Part shown: positions 35,689 through 47,463 of the stretch, piece by piece
Layout of the letters: every line of letters begins with the position of its first letter
How positions within the stretch are numbered: position 1 is the stretch's first letter
From: Diphasiastrum complanatum
Lineage: Eukaryota > Streptophyta > Lycopodiopsida > Lycopodiales > Lycopodiaceae
Direction of reading: 5' to 3'
DNA: 64,000 nucleotides
NCBI GenBank assembly: GCA_029204225.1
Contig: CM055102.1
Span: forward strand, 4,763,520-4,827,519
Made by a program: the position numbers and the translations under genes
Notes under the pieces: generated by a model
The model's input: the letters and a program-made list of their open reading frames with translations, nothing else
What the model was told of the DNA's origin: nothing
Database searches by the model: none

Positions 35689-35826
35689 GGTCCACTAGGA
35701 TTTAGAGGTGGAACCATGTGAGGTCCAATAGGAAATTGAGGTGTACTTGAATATAGTCCAATAGAATTAAGAGGTGCATGGATCAATGGTCCAATAGGAT
35801 CAAGAGGTGACAAAGTATGGTCCAAT
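35689..35826. repeat. 33-bp minisatellite, about four units
   Basis: Units begin GTCCACTAGG, GTCCAATAGG, GTCCAATAGA, GTCCAATAGG and GTCCAATC, spaced 31-33 bp, each with an internal GAGGTG. Because 33 is a multiple of three, the minus strand stays open and encodes an 11-residue repeat rich in Pro, Gly and Ile. A related two-unit version (CCAATAG..AAGAGGTG) lies at 59620-59690 in the Copia E2 LTR. Confidence 0.75.
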
Positions 35827-36627
35827 CATAGTTAAGCATAGTGGTAGCTCGTGGATCTACTAGTATCATTGTACTCCTCATTTTGAAGCTAATTGATTTG
35901 GTGAGTTGATCCATCTAACTGAAAATTGTTCATCAATCTTGAGTTAAAAATTGTCAAGGCCCATTTTCCTAGCTATCTTGTTTAATCTTGGATCAAAAGA
36001 GATCAAAAGGACATTGATTGGGTCTGACCTGGTACTGTACGGAATCAGGTGCTCAAACACGTGTGAGAAACATCCAATTTAAGTTTGGAAGTTCTCTCTC
36101 ATGCTTGATCCATTTATCTTGCTTGATAGCTTGTTTTGAAGCTATTTTTGTCTAGTTTTTGATGCAATCAGTTTCATTCCATTTGGTTGAACCAATCAAA
36201 AGTTATAAGCTTTTGAATAGGGTTAGGTAGGGCACCTAGACCTAGGTGGACACATTTGTTTTGGTCAAGAGATTGCTTGGTTGATCCAAAATCACAGTTA
36301 TATGTTTACCAATCTCATCTATATGTGATCTAGGCACTGTTTTGAGATCTTTGCCATTTTGTTTCATGCAATATCATTGTATTTGAGTCAAATTTGGTTT
36401 CTTAGTGTACTTCACACGTGCTAAGAGTGTTTGATCCTAACTTTGCCTATACTCCATCATTTGATGTGAAATAGATCTTGTTTTAGAGAGATTTGAGCAG
36501 CTAGTGAGAATCAATTCACAAATTGTTGCAAGATCTTTCATAAGAAGAGATAGTACTCTATTATTGGATCCTATAGAGAGTGTGTAGCAACATTTATTGT
36601 TCATCATTTGAGTTTTCCTCACTTCAA
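35827..36627 (+). other. Leader or LTR remnant before Copia C
   Basis: Non-coding. It holds CACGTGTGAGAAAC near 36058 and TTCACACGTGCTAAG near 36410, motifs typical of the Copia LTR ends here. No intact PBS was found. Confidence 0.4.
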
Positions 36628-39600
36628 ATGTCTTCAATGGGTTCATCATTGTTGGAACCAAGTGAAAGATTGTCCACTTCAAACTATTCAATTTGGAAAA
36701 TGAGGATGGAGTCCATCTTGATCCTTCAAGACGTGATGGACATAGTTCTTGGCCTTGAAGAAGAACCACAAGTTCTTCAAGAGGTTCAAAAAACAAAAAG
36801 AGAGTTAGGATGGCTCTCCACTACATTAAGATGAATGTCTCTAATGAGATATTGAGGGAGATAGGTACTTGTACAATAGCCAAAGAAGCTTGGGATTGTC
36901 TCAAGACTATATATGAGGCTAAGAATACCTCTAGGCTTCTCACTCTTAGGAATCAAATCTTTAAAAGTAGCCAAAAGAGTGATGAGAGTGCATCTAGTTA
37001 TGGTTTGAGAATATCTTGAGTAAAAGATATTCATAGAGAACTTGCTTGTATTGGTGATTCCATCAATCAAAATGAGCTAGTTCAAGTCATTCTCAATGGC
37101 TTGAGAAGTGAATTTGATAACCTTGTCCAATCCTATGCCATTAAGGAGGAGCTACCAAGTTTGGAGGCTCTCCAAAGTGTGCTAATTTTGGAAGAATCAA
37201 GACAAGAGTACAAGCTCTTGAGGATGGACAAGCTTTCTCTCACTCATAATGATGGCAAAGCTCTCTTTGCCAAGGATAAGCACAAAGGGAGGAGCAAGAA
37301 CCAACATCAACAACCCTCAAGCAAGGACAAAGTCAAATCCAAAGACAAAGATGAGGAGGAAGATGATTCCTCTAATGCTTCATCATCCAAGCTCAAGAAG
37401 AAAAAGATCAAGTGCTTTTATTGTGGCAAGAAAGGTCATTATGCCACCAATTGCTTCAAGAAGAAGAATCAACTCAAGCAAGCCAACATTACCAATGATA
37501 AGGAAGACACTATTGCAAGTGATGGAGAGGGATCTCTTATAGTCTCTAGTTTCTCATCTACTCCTTTCAAGAAGGACGGCCTATGGTATATTGATAGTGG
37601 AGCCTCTTCACATATGTGTAGCTCCAAGGACTCTTTCTCTTCTATTGCACCTTATGATGGAGTCGAAAAATCAATATACACTGCAAATGATTTTGAATGT
37701 CTTACTGAAGACATAGGGAACATTCCCTTGAAGCTTGCATCCTCTAAAGTTCTTTCTCTCTCTAAAGTTCTTTATGTACCTAAGCTTACCAAGAATTGTA
37801 TTAGTGTTGGCCAATTGCTTGATAATGGCCTTGATGTAAAATTCAATGTTTATACTTGCACTATCAAGAAGAATGATGAGATACTTGCATTAGGATCTAG
37901 ATTTGGAGGCATCTATAGACTAGATCCAAATGAGTATGTGAATGCTTGTAATGTTGCTCTTGTGAACAAGCTCTCTATGGAGGAATTATGGCATAGGAGG
38001 TTGGGACATCCCAACTACAAATCCATGCTCTATATGATAAAGAAGTCAAAGCTATTGGCTTGCCAAAGTCATTATCCAAGAAGATCAAGCCTTGTGAGGC
38101 TTGTGCTATTGCTAAATCTCACAAAAAGCCATTTACAAGATCTTCTATCAAAAGCAAGCATCCTTTGGAGTTAATCCACTCAAATGTGCATTTCTCATCA
38201 ACTACAAGCAAGGGAGGAGCCACTTGTTTTGTTACTTTCATTGATGATTTCACAAGATTCACTTGGATATATCTTCTTGCTTCTAAATCTATGGTGTTTG
38301 ATCATTTTCTTATTTTCAAAGCTTATGTAGAGAAGCAATTCTCATTCAAGATTGAAGCTCTTAGAAGTGATGGAGGTGGTGAATATATCTTCAATAAATT
38401 TCAAGACTTTTGTGAGCTTGAAGGCATTAAAAGAGAGTTCTCTTGTGCCTACTCTCCATCTCAAAAGAGTGGCCGAGAGAAAGAATAGATCTCTATGTGA
38501 ATGTGCAAAATCTATGAGAATTGAGGCATCTTTGCCCAAAGATTTTTGGGGAGAAGCCATTAATTGTGCAAATTATCTTTGCAATAGGCTCCCACATATA
38601 GCTCTTGGAGGAAAGTCACCATATGAAATCTTATATTTGAAGAAGCCTAAGGTTGATCACCTTAGAGTTTTTGGATGCTTATGCTTTGTCCATATTCCCT
38701 TGGAAACAAGGAAGAAAGAAGATCCTAGTGCATGCAAAGGTATCATGGTTGGATACTCATCCACCGAGAAGGCCTATAGAGTCTTTATACTCTCTACTTC
38801 TCAAGTTATTGAAAGTAGAGATGTTGTCTTTCATGAAGATCAACACTCATCTTTTGAAAAGGCCGAGATCAAGAAATCTATGGATGCATCACCAATTATT
38901 GATTTTGAAGACAATCATGATGTGATGGAGTCGAGATTTGAAGAAGACTCTCCTCGGATTTTCTCACCAAGAAGATCCATGAGAGGTAGATCCGAGCCTA
39001 AGAGGCTCTCATATGTTGATAAAGGCAAACAAGTGGATCTTGATTCCACTAATTATGTTTTTTATGTCTCTCATGAAGAGCCAAAGAATGTACAAGAGGC
39101 ACTCAATACGAACGAGTGGTATGATGCCATGAAGCAAGAGTATGATGCATTGATCACCAACAATACTTGGGAGCTTGTGGATCCTCCATCCAACAAGCAT
39201 GCGATTGGTTGCAAGTGGGTATTTCGGATCAAGTTCAATCATGATGGCACCAAGCATAAAGCAAGATTATGTGCCAAAGGATTTGATCAAATCCATGGTC
39301 TTGATTATGAGGAGACTTTTGCACCCGTTGCAAAGATGGTGACAATAAGAATTCTTATTTCTCTTTCTTGTTTCTTCAAGTGGAAGGTGTTCCAATTAGA
39401 TGTATCCAATGCCTTTTTAAATGGTTATCTTGAGGAGGAGATCTATATGGAATAACCTCAAGGATTCATCAAGGATGAGTCCAAAGTGTGCTTGCTCTTC
39501 AAAAGTCTTTATGGACTCAAGCAAGTACCAAGATCATGGTATTCAAGACTTAATTCTTTCCTTATCTCACTAGGATTTACTCTTAGTGACTATGATCCTT

Positions 39601-40195
39601 CCATGTATTTAAAGTTTGTTGATAGCAATATTGTCATTCTTCTGATTTATGTTGATGACATTATTCTTTGTGGAAGTTGTATCAAGCTATTTGATGAAAC
39701 TAAGCTAGCACTTGGATGTGAGTTTAAAATGCAAGATCTAGGAGAGATACATTACATCCTAGGCCTAGAAATTGATTTTTATGAAAATCATGTCTTTATA
39801 TGCCAATCTAGATATGCTCACTCTATGTTGAAAAAATTTCATATGGAAAATTCTAAAAGCATAAATACTCCAATGGAGCAAATTGTAAAAGATCCTAATA
39901 AAGGTGATGAAATATCCTTTGAGGACATCACACTTTTTAGGAGTCTTGTAGGCTCCTTGATTTGGCTTACCATTACTAGGCCCGATCTAAGTTTTTGTGT
40001 GCACAAATTGAGTCAATTTATGCAAGATCCTAAGATCCATCATTGGAAGATGGCCAAGAGGACTCTAAGATATGTATCTTCATCTTGTGATTATGGTCTA
40101 CTCTATAAAAGTGAAGATTTATCCATTGTTGGCTACTCGGATTCGGACTTTGCAAGTGACAAGATGGATCGAAAGTCTATTACTGCATACTGGTT
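36628..40195 (+). pseudogene. Copia C gag-pol, truncated in RNase H
   Basis: ATG at 36628 starts gag (SNYSIWKMRMESILILQDVM). Next: zinc knuckle CFYCGKKGHYATNC near 37420, protease WYIDSGASSHM near 37586, integrase finger (LWHRRLGHPNYKS; CEACAIAKSHKKPF), core residues in HSNVHFSS (Asp replaced by Asn), LRSDGGGEY and VAERKNR near 38470, RT with LDVSNAFLNGYLEEEIYM near 39400 and YVDDIILC near 39650, and the start of RNase H (YSDSDFASDKMDRKS). Breaks: frameshifts near 36810, 38050 and 38470, stops at 37018 and 39453. It ends mid-RNase H at about 40195, directly joined to RT of another Copia. About 3.5 kb are kept, making it the longest rightward element here. Confidence 0.93.
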
Positions 40196-41489
40196 TTGCT
40201 GAGAGAAGATTTGGAAATACATCAAATGGATGTACAGACATCATATCTCAATAGAGTTAACGAAGAAGACATTTACATGGTGCAACCTGAAGGTTATATT
40301 ATCAAGGGTAAACATAATCATGTGTGTAAACTCCATAAGGCACTTTATGGCTTGAAGCAATCTGCTCGAGCATGGTTTCAAAGGATCAATACCTTCCTTA
40401 CTGGTCATAGCTACACACCTAGCTCTTCAGATTCAAACATTCACTTCAAAGCACTATAGTAGTCTTTTATCATTATCACTTTGTACGTGCATGATACATT
40501 GCTTTTCAGCAATAGTACCGATCTGATAAAAGAGACCAAGACAATGCTATGTTTCAAATTCGACATGACCAATCTAGGAGAGGCTCATTTCTGCCTTGGT
40601 ATTCAAATCCACAGAGACAAAAAGCTGAAGTTGGTTTATGTTATACAACAGAGGTACATCTACAACATGCTAGTCAGATATAGTCTGATGAATTGCAAGT
40701 TAGCTTTCTCACCAATGAAACCAGGTCTCAAATTGTCAAAGGACCAGTGTCCCCAAACAATTCATAAGAAGCAGTAGATGCGTGAGTATCGTTATCATTC
40801 TATTATAGGATCTCTTATGTATGCCATGATCTGTACCAGGCCAGACATAGCTTTTGTAGTTAGCTCTCTCAGTCAGTATATGACTAACCTTGGTACAACA
40901 CATTGGAAGGCTCTTATCAGAGTCATGACATATCTTCAAGCTACTATGGACTTTTGCATTTGTTATGGAGCAGTCGGCAATGACAAACTCAATTTACTCA
41001 GTGGTTATACAGATGCAAGTTGGACAAGAGATGTAGACACTCGTATATCTACTTTCGGATGTACATTCTTCCTCAACAATGGTCCAGTTTCCTGGAACAG
41101 TCGCAAGCAGTCTTCGATAGCTCTATCTTCCACAGAATTAGTGTATGTCGCAGCCTCTCAAGCTACAAAGGAAGCAATTTGGTTGAGAGATTTATTGTCA
41201 GATATTGGTCTGAATCAAAATGCCTCGACGACATTATTTTGTGAGAATCAAAGTGCCATCGCTTTATCAACCAACCCTAGATTTTATTCCAAGAATAAAC
41301 ACATTGAACTGAAGTATCATTTTGCTAGAAGGAAAGTTCTCAATGAAGAGGTCAGATTACAGTATTGTAGAATGCAAGATATGACAACAGATGTTTTTAC
41401 TAAAGCATTAAGTTTGGAGTCACACAGAAGATTCTGTGTAGAATGAAATTTTATGGTCAAGGCATTCAAGGATTCAGATTAAGGGGTAG
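40196..41489 (+). pseudogene. Copia E1 RT and RNase H
   Basis: Starts inside RT (LEIHQMDVQTSYLN), then NEEDIYMVQPEGYI, LHKALYGLKQSARAWFQRIN, and the catalytic box reads YVHDTLLF near 40480, where the family norm is YVDD. RNase H: SGYTDASWTRDVDTR near 41000, SSTELVYVAASQATKEAIWL near 41130, CENQSAIALS near 41240, KHIELKYHFAR, TDVFTKALS. The frame ends near 41446, and AAGGGGTAG at 41481-41489 is a polypurine tract. Stops at 40459 and 40775. The loss of the first catalytic Asp is enough to kill RT. Same family as E2. Confidence 0.9.
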
Positions 41490-41586
41490 TGTTGGATTAT
41501 TCTCTTTCTTATCAATTGACTAATTGATTTTAATCTTCATCCATTGTTCATCCAGTTCTGCAGATTTTCTCATGTTTTTAAACAGT
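41490..41586 (+). repeat. Copia E1 3' LTR start, interrupted
   Basis: TGTTGGATTATTCTC follows the polypurine tract and runs 97 bp until the Copia B LTR begins at 41587. The 5 bp before the break are ACAGT. Confidence 0.7.
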
Positions 41587-42312
41587 TGTGAAGTTTCTAG
41601 CACATGTGAACTTCACCACACACCCTACAAGACCTTACTGAGGTGTTGTGATTGCACAAGATTGATCAAAGAATAGTATGCTTGAAAAATATAAGGCAAG
41701 AGCACAATGGCATACATCTGATTAAAAAATCTAACTCTTCACTATGAGAAATGAATGTCAGAAATAATTCTAAGTGTTCAGTATGGGAAAAAGAGACTGC
41801 TCTTGGGTAGAGAGAAAAAATGAAGCATAGAAAACTTGGGTAGATAGAGAGTCCAAAACACCAAAATCTCAATATTCACAATGTGGCAAAACATGCCCAG
41901 CTTTTCCTACATGAGAGAGACTCGAATTCCTACAATGGAGTTGCATGGAAAGTCCACTTAGATGAACTAATTCACCTATCATAGATCCACATGTGTAACT
42001 GCATGCATGTATGTTGCATGTACTGCATGTCAACTCATAAAACTGCCTAGACATGTGTAGATCATTGAAACTACTTTGCATGTTGCATGCACTGATTGCA
42101 TGTGGCTTGCATGCATACAGTAAAACTTTGCATGCTATCTAAACATTTGCATGTCATCATAATTGAACCTATCTAACTCAAATCCGAGCTACACTAGAAG
42201 GATATGTGTTCAATTCACACTCCTTTTATGTACAACATGAATTTTAGAGGAAATCACCATGGACATGACCCCAAACTCAAGATAGGAAGATAATATTTTA
42301 ATAATCTTCACA
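41587..42312 (-). repeat. Copia B 3' LTR (726 bp)
   Basis: Ends are TGTGAAG..CTTCACA on the plus strand. The minus-strand polypurine tract AAGGAGGAG adjoins at 42313-42321. It matches 46140-46551 base for base apart from scattered substitutions, roughly one per 12-15 bp by eye. The inner half is rich in TGCATG motifs (42000-42150). Confidence 0.93.
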
Positions 42313-42326
42313 CTCCTCCTTAAAAT

Positions 42327-43222
42327 TTATGTTCCTATCAACATAGACTTCGAAATTAGGCCAAGGTTAGACCTCATCTTCATAAATACATTCTTGAGTA
42401 GAGGTTTGGTGAGAAGATCTGCAACACAATCTGAATACGAAACATGCTCCAATGAGATCTCTCTCCCAATGACTTTTTCTCTTACAAAATGATGAGCCAC
42501 TTCAATATGCTTGATCCTTGCATGAAAGACTGGATTATTTGCAAGAGCATGAGTAGAAATGTTATCATTCTTGATAATTGGTAAATCTTCATCTGCATAA
42601 CACTTTAGCTCCAAAAGTAGCCTTTTGATCCATAAGACCTCCTTTGTTGTGGTTGTAAGAGATTTGTATTCAGCTTCATAGGATGATAAGGAAATAGTTG
42701 TCTGTTTCTTTGATAGCCAAGTAACCAAATTTCCTCCAAGAAATTTAGTGTAAGCACTTGTAGATTTTCTATACAACCTGTCTCCTGCAAAATCTGAATA
42801 TCCAATCACATGCATGTTGTTTGGTGGCTCCACAAGCTCCCATGTGTTATTTGACATCAAGGCTTCAAATTCTTGGGCCATTACTTCAACCCACTCCTTG
42901 GATTGAAAAGCTTCTTGGACATTCTTAGGCTCTTCATCTTATATAAAAAGTGCATGATAGGAAGTTTCACCTTCCACTTGCCTTCCTTCTTCATCATATG
43001 TGAGCCTCCTTGGCTCAGATCTTGCTTGTGTAGATCTTCTGGGTGTGGTAGCTTGAATTTGCTCTTCCTCAAGCCTCGCCTCACCTCTTCTTGAACAGCA
43101 TCAAGGTTGATGATTGTAGATCTTGCATGAGTCTCCTTGATATGTGCATCATCCAAGTTAAACTTCTGATCTTCATGGAAGATCATATCTCTACTAACAA
43201 CATTTTTGTCAATAGAGGGCAA
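42327..43222 (-). pseudogene. Copia B integrase-RT linker, RT deleted, RNase H
   Basis: The leftward frame from 42881 reads AQEFEALMSNNTWELVEPPN, the start of RT, then passes in frame from MHVIG directly to YSDFAGDRLYRKS, the start of RNase H, so the whole RT palm is missing without a frame break. RNase H continues SLSSYEAEYKSLT, NDNISTHAL, HVSYSDCVADLLTKP. The linker (VVSRDMIFHEDQKF to GGSHMMKKEGKWKV) occupies 43222-42881 with a frameshift at each end. An element with this gene could not reverse-transcribe by itself. Confidence 0.9.
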
Positions 43223-43241
43223 AGAAATCTTGTATGCTTTT

Positions 43242-45367
43242 TTAGTGGATGCATATCCTACAAAATCCTTTTACTGCACTAGGATCTTCCTTCTTCCTAG
43301 TTTCTAGAGGCACATGCACAAAGCATACACAACCAAAAATCCTAAGATGATCTACCTTAGTCTTTTTCTTATACAACATCTCAAATGGTGTCTTTCCTCC
43401 TATTGCAAGATTTGGAAGCCTGTTACAAAGATAGTTTGCACATGCAACTGCCTCTCCCCAAAATTCTTTAGGCAGAGAAGCTTCTAGCCTAATGGCTTTT
43501 GCATATTCACACAAAGTTCTATTTTTTCTCTTAGCAACTCCATTTTGTTGAGGAGTATATGAACAAGAAAACTCTCTTTGAATACCCTCTCTCACACAAA
43601 AGTCTTTAAACTTATTGGAAGTGTATTCTCCTCCACTATCACTTCTTAAAGCTTTTAACTTGAAAGGAAACTGCATCTCTACATAAGCTTTGAAAGTAAG
43701 AAAAACATCATAGACCATGGCTTTTGAAGACAACATATAGATCCAAGAATATCTTGTATAATCATCTACAAAAGAGACAAAGCAGCTGGCTCCTCCTTTG
43801 CTCTTAATTGATGAGAAATGAACATCAGAGTGTACAAGTTCAAATGGTTGCTTTGTCTTGATACTTGATCTAAGAAAAGGCCTTTTGTGTGACTTTTCCA
43901 GCACACAAGCTTCACAAGGTAGAAGCTCCTTTGACAGTGTCTTTGGTAGACCAACAACTTTTCCTTCTTTGACCATAGATTGCATGGCTTTGAAATTGGG
44001 ATGACCCAATTTCTTGTGTCGCAGATCTTCCAGTAGAACCTTGGTCTCATAAGGAATATCTGAAATGTTAGCACTCTCCCTAGAATCTAGTTTATACAAC
44101 TTACCAATTCTAGATCCTCTAGAAATAACTTCATTTTCTCTTGAGATTATACACTTGTCAACTTGAAACTTGACATCCAATCCACTATCAAACAATTGTC
44201 CTATACTAATGAGATTCTTGGTCAATCTAGGTACATACAGTACATCATGAAAGCAAAAAGATTTTGATGATGATGCATGCAATGGAATACTACCTATTCC
44301 TTCAATTCTACACTCTACATCATTAGCAGTATAGATTGATCTTTTTGCACCTAGATATGGCATGAGATTAGTGAAAGAGTTCCTAGAACTAGACATATGA
44401 GAACTAGCCCCACTATCTATCCACCAGACTTCTTCATTCTTAAAAGAAAAAGATGAAAAAGTAGACATCATTAATGAATCCTCTCTTTCGCTCTCTACAC
44501 CCTCACACTCATCCTCATTAGTAAGGTTAGCTTGCTTAGATGGGTTCTTCTTCTTGAAACAGTTTAATGCATAGTGTCCTTTCTTGCCATAGAAAAAACA
44601 CTTGATCTTTGACAGCTTCTTCTTGCCACTGGATGTTGTAGCTTGTGAGGACTGATCCTCACCACCTTCTTTGGCTTTGTCCTTCTTGAAGTGTTGTTGT
44701 CCTTTGCCCTTGCCTCTTGACTTGTCTCTGATGAAGAGTGCTTTGTCATCTCCACCATCTTTCAATGAAAGTCTGTTGATCTTCAACATCTTGTTCTCTT
44801 GCTTGCTTTCTTCAGCAATGAGAACACCTTGCAGTGTCTCCAAGAATGGAAGATCCTCCCTGACAGCATAAGTCTACACAATATTGTCATACTCATCTCT
44901 AAGTCCATTTAGGACTACTTGAACAAGTTCAGTGTTCTTAAGAGCATCACTAATACCAGCTAACTCTTGATGAAGATCCTTAACTCTCATGACATATGAT
45001 GAAGCACTCTCATCTACTCTCTGATAACTTAGAAATATTTGGTTTCTAAGTGTAAGCAATCTAGAAGTATTTTTTATTTCATAGATTGTTTTTAGAGTAT
45101 CCCAAGCTTCCTTGGCAGTGGTGCATGTACTAATCTCTCTTAACACTTCATTAGTAACATTCATCTTTATAAAATGAAGGGCAATTCTGGTTCTTTTGTG
45201 GAATGCTGCAGCTTCATTAGGTGCAGCAGGTTTTTCTTCAGCTCCACTCACAATATCCATTACATCTTGTAGAATCAATAATGATTCCATTTTGATCTTC
45301 CACATTGCATATTGGAAGATGTTAATCTCTCATTGTGCTCTAAGAAATGTGAACCAGATGAAGACAT
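43242..45367 (-). pseudogene. Copia B gag, protease and integrase
   Basis: ATG at 45367 starts gag (MSSSGSHFLEHNERL), with a frameshift near 45310 and a stop at 44871. From 44843 a 533-codon open frame carries the gag zinc knuckle near 44585 (second Cys replaced by Tyr: CFFYGKKGHYALNC), protease WWIDSGASSHM, the integrase finger (HKKLGHPNFKAM; CEACVLEKSHKRPF) and core. The core keeps VHSDVHFSS and LRSDSGGEY, but the third acidic residue, 36 positions after the second, is Lys (VAKRKNRT instead of VAERKNRT). Integration activity is therefore lost although the frame is long and open. The knuckle change would also impair RNA packaging. Confidence 0.93.
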
Positions 45368-46127
45368 CTTCTTGGTGATAAATTCTAGTAATGATAAAAA
45401 ATGCAGTTGAAAGGATGTTGCTTGCTATCTCAATCTAGGATCTAACACAGATGTTGATCCACCCTATGAAATCTAGCAACAGATGTGAGAACAAATTCTT
45501 AATACAGAAAATCAATATATCTTGAATTTGGATTTCGCTTCAGTCACAAAAGACGAAGCACATGCAAGCAAGAAGTCTATCTCTCCCATGAGTTTCAAAG
45601 TACTGATAAACTCTCTAGGAACTTACTTTCAACTCAAACATAGTAATATGTGTGAAATGAAAAGTCTAAGACCTCAGAACACTCACTTCTATCTAATTCT
45701 ACTTGATTGACTAAAAATTGATGAAAATGGTGAAAAAGACAGATGTGTGCTCACTTTGGCATATCCCACGAGTTGAGTACCCTATCAAACTCTCTGATTG
45801 TCTAAAAATCTTCTAGAAATTAATTAGATTGATTTAGAAACAAGAGCAACACATTCTACTCTTCAATACCTATCCAACAAGCTATAGAACATCAAATTTG
45901 GATCATTCCTTGAGAAGTAGCACTCATTAATGAGGGCTGATTTCATGCGTGTGAGCTCTCTCTCCATACAGAGCTCTGCTGGATCATATCAGCCTTGATT
46001 TGATCCACTTATGATCCACATATTGCTTGTTTCTCAGCGAGTTTGAATCCCTCTCTAAAATCCGAGTTCTTGCAAGCAAAAACATTGATGATCTGATGTA
46101 TACACCCTCACCTCTTCAAAGCATGAA

Positions 46128-46139
46128 GCTCTGATACCA
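46128..46139 (-). other. Copia B primer-binding site
   Basis: Minus strand TGGTATCAGAGC directly after the LTR end CTTCACA, the standard initiator tRNA-Met PBS. The 760 bp between it and gag are untranslated leader. Confidence 0.93.
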
Positions 46140-46551
46140 TGTGAAGTTTTTAGCACGTGTGAACTTCACCACACACCCTACAGGATCTTACTGAGGTGTT
46201 GCAATTGCACAAGATTGATCAAAGAACAGTTTGCTTGAAAAATCTAAAGCAAGAGCACAATGGCATATATTTGATAAAAAAATCTAACTCTTCACTATGA
46301 GAAACGAATGTCAGAAATAATTCTAAGTGTTTAGTATGGGAAAAAGAGGCTGCTCTTGGGTAGAGAGAGAAAATCAAGCATAAAAAACTGGGGTAGAGAG
46401 AGAATGAGTCCAAAACACCAAAATCTCAATATTCACAATGTGGCAAAACATGCCCAGCTTTTCCTACATGAGAGAGACTCGAATTCCTACAGTGGAGTTG
46501 CATGGAAAGTTCACTTAACTGAACTAATTTACCTACCATAGATCCACATGT
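46140..46551 (-). repeat. Copia B 5' LTR, truncated
   Basis: Matches the inner 412 bp of the left LTR up to a CCACATGTGTA block, then stops where an unrelated LTR-like repeat begins at 46552. The outer 300 bp and the target-site duplication are lost. Confidence 0.9.
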
Positions 46552-47460
46552 GTACTGACAAAAATCTCGTGTAAAATCATAGTGTCGCATTTTTTGCTTT
46601 TTTCAAAGAACCTCAAATGTTAAAAAAAATACTCTAGCAAACCCTAAATGAGATTTAAGGGCACCTTTGTCTTTTTTGTCTTTTTCGCAAAAAATCCGAT
46701 AGTGTCACTTGTGGCTGTTTTAGTTCATTTCTGTAGAGCTACAATTTTGGTTCATTTATGTAGACAAAACGTTTACGGCCAATTTCATCGCTTATCAACA
46801 ATCAATGACAAAGACTGGATGGATGCCAACGGATTACCAGCCAACTGGCGATCGCAATTGACGACCTAATATCTTAGTATAAATAGTTGTTCATATTCAT
46901 ACAATTTAATAATCAGTATGATCAAATTATCAGAATTATTAGAAGAAGTTTTTGAATAGTTAGCTCTCTCTCTCAAGCCTGCGAGCTTGAACACTCTTGA
47001 GCATTCTAGCTCACTTCTTAGAGTTGTTTTAGAGATTGCTATTGCGCTATCGCTTATCAGCATTGTGCATTAATTCAAACTTTCATTTTAGCCGCTCAAA
47101 GATAGCATAGAGTACGTGGCTTCAATCCACAACTTATTGTACTCATTTACTTTTGTTTCGGTTTGAATCAATACTATCCTTTATTGCGTTCAGCTTCAAC
47201 TCATATGCGTTTTCTAGAGTTCTTCGCGACTAATTATTTGTCTGATAATTTTCGATGCTTAATTCTTTGGCTACGTAATCACTATAGTACTAATGATTTC
47301 AAAGTTAGTTAGCATAAGATCAAACGTGATTTCTATCACTATTGTTTTGTTTGAAATTGATAGGCGTAGTCATGCATTGTGAAAGAGCAAGATAGTTTAT
47401 TCCGCCATGCACGAAAAGATTTCTTTCTAGACATTTGTTTCTTTTCAAGCTAGACCTATC
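46552..47460 (+). repeat. LTR-like dispersed repeat, copy 2, with TATA box
   Basis: About 900 bp of non-coding sequence abutting Copia B on the left and Copia F on the right. It has TAGTATAAATAGTTG near 46872 and CT-rich text after it, as an LTR promoter would. Its end (47205-47430) matches 730-960, and its start resembles 28540-28620. It is probably a solo LTR of a Gypsy-type element. Ends not proven. Confidence 0.5.
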
Positions 47461-47463
47461 TTC

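Noticed and set aside
35643-35825. Pro-rich repeat protein on the minus strand
   Set aside because: The open frame follows from a 33-bp repeat period; no start context or neighbours support a gene.
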